From the NCBI RefSeq assembly GCF_035492835.1, contig NZ_DATJIY010000181.1, positions 1-64,000 of the forward strand: 64,000 nucleotides of DNA, given 5' to 3'. The position numbers and the translations under genes are program-made. This document shows positions 1-7,865 of the stretch, piece by piece. The notes beneath the pieces are model-generated. The model was not told the DNA's origin. It saw nothing but the letters and a program-made list of their open reading frames with translations, and ran no database searches. The stretch's first letter is position 1. Each line of letters starts with the position of its first letter. Origin of the DNA: Dinghuibacter sp035492835. Lineage in GTDB: Bacteria; Bacteroidota; Bacteroidia; Chitinophagales; Chitinophagaceae.

Positions 1-1383
1 GCGGCCCTGGCGGGCTCGCCCCTGCTGCGGGCGGCCACGTTGACGACTCCGGCAACGCTGATGGGTCACCGCTTCGTGACCTTGTGCATCATGATCCGCA
101 CCTCCCCCTGGGAAGTATCGCGTGACGTAAAGCTCATCGACCGGGACGAATATTTCGCGCACACCCCGGAAGTGGTCCGAGGCATGCGCGAAGCGTTTGC
201 CAGACACAACCCCAACGGCCGGCTGACCTGGGGTTTTACGCTGAACGCCCTGGAGGACAAACGGCCGCACTATGCGGACATCCGGAAATACGTCGTCGAA
301 TGCCAACAGCGTTACGGGGACGAAGTTTCTTATTTTCCGGGCTATTTCCCCGCGATGTACCTGCCGCGGGAGCGCGTAAACCGGGAAATGAGCGAAGCGA
401 TACGGGAGATTTCCTCGATGGTGGGCGGTGGCTACCGCCCCGAGTGTATCATGGGCGGTTTTTTGTCCGCGGACAACCTCGCCTACCTTTCCGAAAAGGA
501 AAACATCCACGTCGCGCATTCGGTGATCTGGAGCCAGCACGAAGTCGACGGCGGCGGCGCGGACGGCTCGATCTCCTATCCCTATTACCCGTCGCGGGAG
601 CACTTCTGCAAACCGGCGCAAGGGGCGGCCGATTTCATCGACTGCGTCTCCCTTGACGGCTGGAGCGTGGACTTCCTGAACGCAACGGTGAGCGGCGGCG
701 TCACCGGCACCACCCTGTACAACGGCGCCAGCAGCCGGCGCGGCGTCGGCCCGATCGAATCTTATGGGGAATGGGGGCTCGACATCGGGAACCTTTCGGT
801 CATGCATACCCAGTCCCTCCACTTCGACCGGGGTTTTGAGCTGAACGGTTTTGGCTGGATACCCAATATCTGGGAAGCCGCGCTGGCCAAAATACCCGAA
901 CGGCAGCGGCCCTGGTGGGACGATACCTTTGCGAACCGGGCCATGGAGCGCTGGGTCGGATCGACGCTCGAGCGCTGGCCGGACGTGCGGTTCGTTTCGT
1001 TCGGGGAATTCGGTCGCCTTTGGCGGCAGCAGTTCCGCAGCAATGACGCGCTCCACTACCGCTTTGAAGAAAAGGGCCTCGGCATCGGCAGCTCCTGGGG
1101 GAACGAGCAGATCCGCTGGTTCATGAACAAGGATTTCCGCCTGGCCCTGCTCCGTAACTGGCACAAGAACACCCCGGAGCTGGTCATCGACTTTACCCGC
1201 TACGATCTGCCGGCGCGCGAGCCGGCAGACCCCTCTGTCGCAAAACCGGTCAAGGACTGGAGCCTGATGAACAGGATCAACCAAAAGGGGCTGCGTCCGC
1301 AGGATACGCCGGTGCCCATTACGGCGCTGAGCGCCGATGACCGGGCGTTGATCGCGCGGCGCCACCCGGAGCTTATGGGGTAA
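1..1383 (+). CDS. Exported protein of unknown function (DUF3863-like), 5' truncated
   Basis: The reading frame is open from base 1, so the gene starts before the window; 460 codons plus stop are visible. The first visible residues (AALAGSPLLRAAT) look like the end of a signal peptide, so the mature protein is probably exported. The body has a polysaccharide-deacetylase or glycosidase-like feel (HSVIWSQHEVDGGG, YPYYPSREHF, many Trp and Tyr), and I associate it with the Bacteroidota DUF3863/DUF3864 proteins, but only from memory of the general pattern. A TTG at 40 is a possible start but would cut the signal peptide. Its stop overlaps the convergent collagen-like gene by 11 bases. No substrate can be assigned. 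Confidence 0.6.
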   Translation, partial: AALAGSPLLRAATLTTPATLMGHRFVTLCIMIRTSPWEVSRDVKLIDRDEYFAHTPEVVRGMREAFARHNPNGRLTWGFTLNALEDKRPHYADIRKYVVECQQRYGDEVSYFPGYFPAMYLPRERVNREMSEAIREISSMVGGGYRPECIMGGFLSADNLAYLSEKENIHVAHSVIWSQHEVDGGGADGSISYPYYPSREHFCKPAQGAADFIDCVSLDGWSVDFLNATVSGGVTGTTLYNGASSRRGVGPIESYGEWGLDIGNLSVMHTQSLHFDRGFELNGFGWIPNIWEAALAKIPERQRPWWDDTFANRAMERWVGSTLERWPDVRFVSFGEFGRLWRQQFRSNDALHYRFEEKGLGIGSSWGNEQIRWFMNKDFRLALLRNWHKNTPELVIDFTRYDLPAREPADPSVAKPVKDWSLMNRINQKGLRPQDTPVPITALSADDRALIARRHPELMG

Positions 1384-1867
1384 GATGGTATTGGGAAACG
1401 AGCTCCTCGTAGCTGGGCGCCTCGCTTTGCCCCGCCACACCCGGCGGGATGATAACATACCGGAATGCGAATTCGTTCAGGTTGTAGGCGCTGCTGCAGA
1501 ACAGCGAAATCTGGCCCGGCCACAACAGGTCGTTGATGTAGAAGCCGCTCCCGTTGACGTTGTCATAGGGCACCGGATATACGTAACCGTTTTGCCGGAC
1601 ATACACCATGACCGCGGCGCTGTCCAAAACGCCGGTGGTGAGGGCGGGCACCTGCCAGACGGCGCTGGTCCCGCTAAATGAAGAGTCCCACGCGGAGTAA
1701 ACGACGTTGGCGTTCCCCTTGGCGCCTGTGGGCCCGGTCGGACCCGAAGGACCCGCGGGTCCCGTGGCGCCGGTCGCGCCGGTGGGACCTTGTTTGGTAC
1801 AGGCCGGAAGCACCAGCCCCAGAGCGAGAAGGCATAACATGAGCCTTGCGATTACGGATTCTTTCAC
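1373..1867 (-). CDS. Collagen-like repeat lipoprotein
   Basis: A 164-residue protein if started at the GTG at 1867; an ATG at 1840 is the alternative. The GTG start gives a basic N-terminus, a hydrophobic stretch and a lipobox (LVLPAC), so the protein is probably lipidated and membrane anchored. About eight Gly-X-Y triplets (GPTGATGATG...) follow at once, then a globular C-terminal domain of roughly 110 residues that I do not recognise, with several aromatic residues. Collagen-like stalks with a C-terminal head are common surface proteins in Bacteroidota; role unknown. The gene is divergent from the beta-lactamase gene, with about 140 bases between starts, and convergent with the upstream gene. 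Confidence 0.6.
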   Translation of the reverse strand: MKESVIARLMLCLLALGLVLPACTKQGPTGATGATGPAGPSGPTGPTGAKGNANVVYSAWDSSFSGTSAVWQVPALTTGVLDSAAVMVYVRQNGYVYPVPYDNVNGSGFYINDLLWPGQISLFCSSAYNLNEFAFRYVIIPPGVAGQSEAPSYEELVSQYHLTP

Positions 1868-2010
1868 GATGTATTTTTTTACAAAACTATCGCTGCCGCG
1901 TAGCCGCGTCAATACCGCAAACCGGTATTGGGCGCAGATTGCGTAGATGTTTGCATAACGCACGCGTAGATATACGCATCGTTTGTATATTCCCATAAAA
2001 TTTGAATCGA

Positions 2011-2874
2011 ATGAAAAAGCCTGCCGTATTGCTACTCTTGCACCTCCTCCTGTTTTACTCCAAAAGCCCCGCTCAACAAGGGACCCGACCGGCCTCCTGG
2101 TCCCAGGACTTCCCGCCCTTCCGTATCGCGGGTAACCTGTATTACGTCGGAACGGCGGAATTGAGCAGCTACCTCATCACTACGCCGCAGGGGCATATAC
2201 TGATCAATACAGGGCTGGCCGGTTCCGATACCATGATCCGCCGGCACGTCGAGTCACTGGGGTTCAGGTTTACCGATATCAGGATACTCCTCACCAACCA
2301 GGCCCATTTCGACCACGTAGGCGCGATGGCGGCCATCAGGAAAGCGACGGGGGCGCGGCTCATGGTCGAAGAGCGCGATGCGCCCCTCCTTGCGGATGGC
2401 GGAAACTCGGATTGCACCATGGGTAGCAAGGGACCCCTATTTGAACCCGTCAAGGTGGACCGGTTGTTACACAACGGAGACAACATCGAATGGGGCGGTA
2501 TGACCGTTACGGTGCTCCACCACCCCGGTCATACCAAAGGCGCCTGCAGCTATCTTTTTACGGTAAAGGATCAACACCGCTCCTACCGTGTTTTGATCGC
2601 CAACATGCCCACAATACTCTCCGAGATGACGTTCCCCGAAATGCCCTGCTATCCCGGGATCTGGCGGGACTTTGCGCATACGTTGGATACCATGCCCCGG
2701 ATACGGTTCGACATCTTCCTGGCCGGCCACGTCAGCCAATGCGACCTGGAGAAAAAATACCGGCCGGGTTATCATCCCGGGGCATTCTTCGACCGGGAGG
2801 GGTATCTCGCGTCCCTAAAGGAATTGAAGGAGGACTACCTGAAAAAGACCGGCGACGCAAAGACCGCGAAGTGA
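2011..2874 (+). CDS. Subclass B3 metallo-beta-lactamase, GOB-like (Gln116 type)
   Basis: A 287-residue exported enzyme predicted to hydrolyse beta-lactams in the periplasm. The ATG at 2011 gives a clean signal peptide ending near SPAQQ; a TTG nine bases earlier is less likely. Zinc ligands are visible: the first motif reads Q97-A-H99-F-D101-H102, with Gln where most B3 enzymes have His; then H174 in HHPGHTKG and H240 in FLAGH. Gln at that place, together with GGNSD, FEPVKVDR and LIANMPTIL, is the pattern I know from the GOB enzymes of Elizabethkingia. No regulator or mobile element is adjacent, so it looks like a resident chromosomal gene. Activity and substrate range are inferred from the family. 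Confidence 0.85.
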   Translation: MKKPAVLLLLHLLLFYSKSPAQQGTRPASWSQDFPPFRIAGNLYYVGTAELSSYLITTPQGHILINTGLAGSDTMIRRHVESLGFRFTDIRILLTNQAHFDHVGAMAAIRKATGARLMVEERDAPLLADGGNSDCTMGSKGPLFEPVKVDRLLHNGDNIEWGGMTVTVLHHPGHTKGACSYLFTVKDQHRSYRVLIANMPTILSEMTFPEMPCYPGIWRDFAHTLDTMPRIRFDIFLAGHVSQCDLEKKYRPGYHPGAFFDREGYLASLKELKEDYLKKTGDAKTAK

Positions 2875-2910
2875 CACGGTGACGCGGCGCCCGTGAAATA
2901 ACGCCCGCGG

Positions 2911-2943
2911 CCAAAAATGCAAAAGGGCCCGAACTTCGGGCCC
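2911..2943 (-). terminator. Intrinsic terminator for the small membrane-protein gene
   Basis: A 19-base dyad (gggcccg, 5-base loop, cgggccc) at 2925-2943. Read on the minus strand it is followed by TTTTGCATTTTT. It lies about 60 bases after the stop of the minus-strand small ORF. There is no T-tract on the plus-strand side. Confidence 0.6.
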
Positions 2944-3003
2944 CGCCATAAGATATGGGATGATGCGCAAAAGGCTTTTGCGGGATATGGATGGTACTTA
3001 CAA

Positions 3004-3123
3004 TCAGTGTTTTTTCGGCTTCAGCGTCCGGTTGAAACGGATCACTTCGTACGCAACGTACACAGACGGAGCGACAAAAGTAAAAACGGCAACGGCGATT
3101 TCGAGTGTAATCGAATTGTTCAT
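3004..3123 (-). CDS. Small single-span membrane protein (39 aa)
   Basis: A 39-residue ORF, ATG at 3121-3123 (minus strand) and TGA at 3004-3006. The product begins MNNSITLEIA, has one hydrophobic segment (about residues 7-25, with FTFVAPSVYVAY) and ends in a basic tail (KPKKH), as expected for a small inner-membrane protein with its tail in the cytoplasm. Support for a real gene comes from the intrinsic terminator 60 bases downstream and a weak -7-like CATTTTTG about 80 bases upstream (minus strand, 3206-3213). It resembles the size class of KdpF or CydX, but no matching neighbours are present, so function is unknown. Confidence 0.45.
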   Translation of the reverse strand: MNNSITLEIAVAVFTFVAPSVYVAYEVIRFNRTLKPKKH

Positions 3124-3518
3124 AAGCGACGGTATTTGGTTATTAAGAAAAATGATTGCATTCCGGTCATCGTTATCATGCCGGGCACGGATTACACTGG
3201 GTACTCAAAAATGATACAAATGCAAAAAAGGAAAATCTGGATCTTAGAGGAGAAGGTTTCGCGAAGGACTTTTGGAGGATAAGCTGGCGTAAATGTAGAG
3301 CAAGATTTTGATATATGGAAATCGATTATGTGTGTCTTTTAAAATAGACATATACGACCCCAATTGAGCGTTGGACGTCATAGCATAAATTCGCTGGAAC
3401 GCAGTATCAGCCTGGGTTTTTGTATTTTATTAACCCCTTTGGCATGATAAAACCGCCAATAACTTGTTTTATGGAGCTGGAAAACGTGGAGTACTTTTAC
3501 ATCGTCATCGGATCAGAA

Positions 3519-3620
3519 CATATGGCAAGACAATCGTAGAGAGAAGAGTGGCAAACAGTTAGAGGTCCGATAAATAGCTGATTTTTAGAACTTTTTCATA
3601 TGGCAAGCAATCGTTAGAGG
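3519..3620 (+). repeat. Three imperfect direct repeats (about 20 bp)
   Basis: Copies at 3519-3541, about 3549-3567 and 3597-3620 share TGGCAA.CA.T.GTTAGAG-like sequence. They lie inside the candidate small transcript and just before its terminator. Confidence 0.5.
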
Positions 3621-3650
3621 CCGTCTGTTTCTACAGGTGGCTTTTTTCTT
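3620..3650 (+). terminator. Intrinsic terminator upstream of truB
   Basis: The stem gccgtctgt/acaggtggc with a four-base loop is followed by six T and then CTTT. It points away from the AT-rich island and ends about 65 bases before the predicted truB transcription start, so it insulates truB from upstream transcription. Confidence 0.65.
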
Positions 3651-3716
3651 TGTAGATGGCTGCTAATGTAGGGATTTTTTGACACTTCCAAACAACAAAT
3701 CGGTCCGGGGGAACCT

Positions 3717-3724
3717 TATTTTTG
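3717..3724 (+). promoter_or_regulatory. truB promoter -7 element
   Basis: TATTTTTG matches the Bacteroidota -7 consensus TAnnTTTG and ends eight bases before the truB ATG. The mRNA leader would be only a few bases long. Confidence 0.5.
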
Positions 3725-3732
3725 CGCCCTGG

Positions 3733-4458
3733 ATGAAAACACTCACAAACCTGGAACAGGCGTTCACCGACGGCAGAACGCTGTTGATCGATAAACCGCT
3801 CGAATGGACCTCCTTCGACGTCGTCGCCAAAGTGCGTAGCGCAATCAAAATCAAGAAAGTAGGACATGCCGGTACCCTGGACCCCCTGGCCACCGGCCTG
3901 CTGATCGTCTGCACCGGAAAGTTTACCAAACGCATCAATGAATACATGGGTCAGGAAAAGGAATACCTGGCAACCTTCACCTTGGGGGCAAAAACACCCA
4001 CGTATGACCTGGAGAGCGAGCCGCAACCCGTAGCGAGCCCGGATAACGTAACGCCGTCGGCCTGTGAAGCGGCGGCCCAACACTTCAGGGGCGACATCCT
4101 CCAGGTGCCGCCCGCCCATTCCGCGATCAAACAAGGCGGCAAACCCGTCTACCTGGCCGCCCGCAAGGGGAAGGAAGTCCAGCTGGAACCCCGGCCGGTG
4201 ACGATAAAGACGTTCGAGATCGTTGCGTTGAACCTGCCGGAGGTAGAGGTGCGCGTCGTGTGTTCCACGGGCACGTATATCCGCAGCCTGGCCAATGACT
4301 TCGGCGAAGCGCTGGGGTGCGGCGGCTACCTGAGCAAGTTGCGCCGGACGCGCATCGGGGATTTCCGTGTGGAGGACGCGCAATCGGTCGAAGGGTTTGT
4401 AAAGGAGGTGCGCGCGGCGCGGGCCGCGGAAGAGGCATCAGGCGCCGCGTCAGAATGA
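3733..4458 (+). CDS. truB: tRNA pseudouridine(55) synthase TruB
   Basis: A 241-residue cytoplasmic enzyme that converts U55 of the tRNA T-arm to pseudouridine. The signature KVGHAGTLDPLATGLL is present, with the catalytic Asp at about residue 50. Other TruB landmarks are DKPLEWTSFDVV near the N-terminus, GAKTPTYDLESEP, and the late motif CSTGTYIRSLANDFG. The start is the ATG at 3733, because MKTLTNLEQAF fits the usual N-terminus and the -7 promoter element lies just upstream; the longer TTG-initiated frame would begin upstream of that promoter. The stop overlaps the convergent Omp85 gene by nine bases. Confidence 0.93.
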   Translation: MKTLTNLEQAFTDGRTLLIDKPLEWTSFDVVAKVRSAIKIKKVGHAGTLDPLATGLLIVCTGKFTKRINEYMGQEKEYLATFTLGAKTPTYDLESEPQPVASPDNVTPSACEAAAQHFRGDILQVPPAHSAIKQGGKPVYLAARKGKEVQLEPRPVTIKTFEIVALNLPEVEVRVVCSTGTYIRSLANDFGEALGCGGYLSKLRRTRIGDFRVEDAQSVEGFVKEVRAARAAEEASGAASE

Positions 4459-7113
4459 GTACCCGATCCCGAAGCTGAAGTTATAGTTGTTATACCGCCA
4501 CTCCTTATTATCCTGGCCCCGCCCGAACACGTGCGCCAGGTTGATATCCGGCCACTGCCACCCGTCGTGGAGGGGCTCGTCGGGCTTTTTGAAGCGGAAC
4601 CCGAAGTCAAAGCGCAGCACGAAATAGTTGAAGTCAAGCCGGAAGCCGACCCCGGCGCCCACCGCCAGCTCCTGGTAAAAGTGCGAGATGTCGAGGGTGG
4701 CGCTGTCGTACGCGGGCGTCGAACCCGGGGCGCTGGGCTGTTTTTTGAAGTCCCACACGTTGCCGATATCGGTGAAAACGGCGCCCTTCAAATACATCGA
4801 GTTCGGTACGATCTCGGCGATGTTATAGCGGTATTCGATGTTGCCTTCGAACTGGATGTCGCCGAAACGGTCGAAAAAGTAATTGTTGTTCTGGTACCGC
4901 GCCAGGTGGGTGGACCCGGGGCCGAGGTTGCGGAAGGCCCAGGCCCGCATACTGTTGGGACCGCCCGCGACGAACTGCTTGAAGAAGGGTAGGGTGGAGT
5001 CGCCCCCCAGCGGGATGCCCACGCCGGAGAACAAACGGAAGTCCCAGGAGTTGTTGTTGCGGTACTTTATCTCGTGCCGGTATTCGACCGTGGGCCGGAT
5101 ATACTCGGAGAGCTTGCCAAAGAGCTCGCCGTTGCTGCTTTTTTTGGCGATCCCGGCCAGCAGGCCGGACGTTTCGATGGCGGCCCTGAGGTTACTGGTG
5201 CGGTTGGGATGGCGGTGGTTGGAGAATGTCCAGAAAACGGCGCCGTTCTGCGCCATGATCAGCGCATTGGTGTACGCAAAACGCAGGTTTGGGATCGAAT
5301 CGAGCGCCTTGTTGAAGACGTCTGTCGTATTGTAGAGATAGGTATACTCCACGTCGACGGGGTTGTAGGTCCAAACGACGTTCGGCTTGGTCTTCCACTG
5401 GTAGCCATATTTGAAGCTGAGCATGTTCAGGTCGAAGTAACCAACGCGTTCGACATACGTGGCGCTCGTATTGAATATGGTCTGGGCGGCCAACGGGCGG
5501 ATATGGTTGACGCTCTTCAGCGGCGTGACAAAACGCGGAATGGTGATCGTATTGGTATATCCCACGTCCACGGAAGCGATACCCCAGCCGTAGGCCGGGT
5601 TCACCTCGACGCCGCCGTTGACGCCGTTGGTCATGGCGATCGCTTCCTTGCCCAGGTTCCGGTTGGTGATCGATACGTCGGCGTTGGCGCCAAAAAGGTT
5701 ACCGGTCGCCACCGGGTTGTTGGTCAGGGTGGCGCTGTTGTTGGAATAGTTCAATTCGGCGCCGGCGTTAAAGCTTTGTTTTTTGGCGGGTGTCAAGAGG
5801 TAGTAGAAGTCGAGCAGACCGATGGAGTCCCTCCGGTGCGCGGCGAAGGCTTTATAATCCGGCGAAACGCCCCCGGCCAGCAGGGTTTCGTTGTCTTCGT
5901 GGGCCGGCTGCGCGCTGTCGCCCCGCAGTTTCGCCGCCTTCCGCGTGCTGTCCGCGACGGCAGCCCTGGCGGCCCGGATGCTGTCTTCAACAAAGGTATG
6001 GGCCGCCTGGGAGCTGTCCGCGATGGTTACTTTCCGCGTGCTGTCGGCCACTTTTTGCACAGACGCGACATCCCGGACTTCGCGGGCCTGGATGATGGGC
6101 ACCTGCCAGACCCCCAGGAAGTTGAGCGTATTGAGCGTCTTGTTGTAGTCGTCCTGGCGGTAAAGGGCCCCGGGCTGGAGGAAGTTGTTACGGATCAAAA
6201 AGCCCGGCTTGAAGCGCAGCTCATGATACCGCAGGTTGATGCTGTCCAGGTACAAACCGGTCAGCGGCGTCTTCCGGTTGTCGCGGGTCGTTTCGAAATC
6301 GGGGTAGATGAATACCTGCCGGATGAAATATTTTTTGATCAGGTTGCTGTCCAGGTTGGGCGCCAGGGTCAGGTAGAGGTCGGTGGTCGGGTTCTTTTGC
6401 TGGCGCTTTTGCTCGCTGAACAGGTGGATCCGTTCCAGGGGATCGATCGCCGGGTTGATCAGCAACGGGTTGGCGGTATCCAGCTGGACCTGGAAGGCGT
6501 CCTGGGTGATGGCGTAGTAGCCGTTGTTCTTATAGACGTCGATCAGCCGGTTGACTTCGCCCTGTAGCTTGTCCTGGTTGAACGGATCGCCATGGACCAG
6601 CAGCGTGGCCGGGTGAGAGGAGTCGGTCAGGTGCTGCAGCGTGGAATCGCGTATGTCGTAGACGATGGAGTCGAGCAGCGTCCGGGGACCCGCCTGTACA
6701 AAGAAGTTCGTGGTGACCCTGATCTTCCGGTGGTGCTTGCTTTTGGCGCGGACGGTGTCGATCCGGTAGGTGTATCCCTGCTCCGGGCTGAAAAACCCCT
6801 GGTTGAACATATAATACCGCATCGTGGCCAGCGAGTTGTTGGCATAGCTCGTGTCGTATACGGCGGGGGTCTGGGTGATGTGTATGAGGAAAACGTAGTC
6901 CCTGACGTTTGGCTGGAGACTGTCGTCGAGCTGGAGGGCGAGGTTCCGCTCCAGGTCTTTTTTTTCGTCCGGGCTCACGTCGGCAGTGACTTCTATGTTA
7001 TTTTTGAAAACGAACGGCTTGTCATACTGGTAGTGACTGGCCCGGTAGCAGCCGTATTGGCCGAAACACAGGGCCAGCAAACACAGCCATTGTAAACGAG
7101 ACGCCACATTCAT
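4450..7113 (-). CDS. TamL-like Omp85 outer-membrane assembly lipoprotein
   Basis: An 887-residue member of the BamA/TamA superfamily. The N-terminus (hydrophobic core, then FGQYGC) looks like a lipoprotein signal, which fits TamL, the lipidated TamA form of Bacteroidota. POTRA-like alpha/beta repeats cover about residues 40-330 (the GDPFNQDKL... and YKNNGYYAI patterns). A C-terminal beta-barrel follows, with the Omp85 hallmark FVAGGPNSMRAWAFRNLGPG and a final strand ending in YSF. Between POTRA and barrel is a charged linker of about 55 residues with repeated 'xDSxx' units (ADSTRK twice). The usual partner TamB is not next to it. The start lies only 5 bases from the divergent methyltransferase start. 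Confidence 0.85.
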   Translation of the reverse strand: MNVASRLQWLCLLALCFGQYGCYRASHYQYDKPFVFKNNIEVTADVSPDEKKDLERNLALQLDDSLQPNVRDYVFLIHITQTPAVYDTSYANNSLATMRYYMFNQGFFSPEQGYTYRIDTVRAKSKHHRKIRVTTNFFVQAGPRTLLDSIVYDIRDSTLQHLTDSSHPATLLVHGDPFNQDKLQGEVNRLIDVYKNNGYYAITQDAFQVQLDTANPLLINPAIDPLERIHLFSEQKRQQKNPTTDLYLTLAPNLDSNLIKKYFIRQVFIYPDFETTRDNRKTPLTGLYLDSINLRYHELRFKPGFLIRNNFLQPGALYRQDDYNKTLNTLNFLGVWQVPIIQAREVRDVASVQKVADSTRKVTIADSSQAAHTFVEDSIRAARAAVADSTRKAAKLRGDSAQPAHEDNETLLAGGVSPDYKAFAAHRRDSIGLLDFYYLLTPAKKQSFNAGAELNYSNNSATLTNNPVATGNLFGANADVSITNRNLGKEAIAMTNGVNGGVEVNPAYGWGIASVDVGYTNTITIPRFVTPLKSVNHIRPLAAQTIFNTSATYVERVGYFDLNMLSFKYGYQWKTKPNVVWTYNPVDVEYTYLYNTTDVFNKALDSIPNLRFAYTNALIMAQNGAVFWTFSNHRHPNRTSNLRAAIETSGLLAGIAKKSSNGELFGKLSEYIRPTVEYRHEIKYRNNNSWDFRLFSGVGIPLGGDSTLPFFKQFVAGGPNSMRAWAFRNLGPGSTHLARYQNNNYFFDRFGDIQFEGNIEYRYNIAEIVPNSMYLKGAVFTDIGNVWDFKKQPSAPGSTPAYDSATLDISHFYQELAVGAGVGFRLDFNYFVLRFDFGFRFKKPDEPLHDGWQWPDINLAHVFGRGQDNKEWRYNNYNFSFGIGYSF

Positions 7114-7118
7114 AAGTT

Positions 7119-7865
7119 ATGCTCAGTAAGGCACAAATTAAATATATTCAAAGTTTACACCAGAAAAAATTCAGGCTCGAGGCCAAGGTATTTTTAGCCG
7201 AAGGACCCAAGATCGCCGCGGAAGTATTGGACCGGGCGCCCGGACGGGTCCGGTTGGTGGCGGCCTTACCCGCATGGATAACCGCAAACGCATCGCTGCT
7301 GGAAAGGGTGCCGGCGGGGCGGGTATCGGCCGTGAGCGAAGCGGAGCTGGAGCGGATTTCCGCGTTGGTCACGCCCAACGAAGTGTTGCTCGTGCTGGAG
7401 GAAAAAGAGGACGCCTGGTCGCTGCCGCCGGGTAGCTGGTGCCTCGCGCTCGACGCCATCCAGGATCCCGGCAACCTGGGGACCATCATCCGGATCGCGG
7501 ACTGGTTCGGCGTCGGCTACCTGTTGTGCTCCCCGACCTGCGCCGAGTGGTACAACCCCAAAGTGATACAGGCGACGATGGGCAGCTTCCTGCGCGTACA
7601 TCACGCCTACACCGACCTGGCGGCCGGCATCGCGTCCTCCGGCCGGCCGGTATACGCCGCCACGCTGGAGGGGGAGCCGGTGACCCGGTTGACCCGGCAG
7701 CCGCCCGGTTATATCCTGATCGGGAACGAATCCAAGGGCATAAGTCCCGCGCTCCGCGCGTTGGCTACCCGGGAAGTGACCATCCCCCGCGCGGGCGAAG
7801 CGGAGTCGCTGAACGCGGCGATCGCGACGGGGATCATACTGTCGCACCTGGTGCAGCCCGCCTAG
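7119..7865 (+). CDS. TrmH/SpoU-family RNA 2'-O-methyltransferase
   Basis: A 248-residue SPOUT methyltransferase predicted to methylate a ribose 2'-OH in rRNA or tRNA using S-adenosylmethionine. It has the N-terminal substrate-binding region (MLSKAQIKYIQSL, then VFLAEGPK) and the three SpoU motifs: DPGNLGTIIR (about 116-125), GNESKGIS (202-209) and IPRAGEAESLNAAIATGI (222-239), which form the trefoil knot that binds SAM. Which RNA it acts on cannot be read from sequence. It overlaps the convergent permease gene by four bases. Its promoter must lie within or beyond the start of the divergent Omp85 gene. Confidence 0.9.
   Translation: MLSKAQIKYIQSLHQKKFRLEAKVFLAEGPKIAAEVLDRAPGRVRLVAALPAWITANASLLERVPAGRVSAVSEAELERISALVTPNEVLLVLEEKEDAWSLPPGSWCLALDAIQDPGNLGTIIRIADWFGVGYLLCSPTCAEWYNPKVIQATMGSFLRVHHAYTDLAAGIASSGRPVYAATLEGEPVTRLTRQPPGYILIGNESKGISPALRALATREVTIPRAGEAESLNAAIATGIILSHLVQPA

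Larger units (their letters stand above)
3474..3650 (+). ncRNA. Candidate small RNA with three imperfect repeats
   Basis: The stretch 3124-3732 is AT-rich and holds no convincing protein gene on the plus strand. A promoter-like pair (TTTG at 3438-3441, then TAACTTGT at about 3460) and a good intrinsic terminator (stem G3620-C3641, nine pairs including two G-T, followed by TTTTTTCTTT) bound a transcript of about 175 nt. Inside it, the unit 'catatggcaag(a)caatcgt(t)agag' occurs at 3519-3541 and 3597-3620, with a weaker copy near 3549-3567. A 22-codon ORF at 3471-3539 (MELENVEYF...) is possible but unconvincing. It may instead be a decayed insertion. Confidence 0.3.

Noticed and set aside
2917..3282. 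Plus-strand ORFs in the AT-rich gap (121 and 84 codons)
   Set aside because: They run through the terminator hairpin and opposite the small membrane-protein ORF, lack any domain, and have no promoter.
3631..4383. Minus-strand ORF of 250 codons opposite truB
   Set aside because: Shadow of truB; no recognisable motif.
5074..6567. Long plus-strand ORF (497 codons) opposite the Omp85 gene
   Set aside because: Low-complexity Val/Gly/Asp-rich translation typical of antisense GC-rich reading; the minus strand has clear POTRA and barrel motifs.
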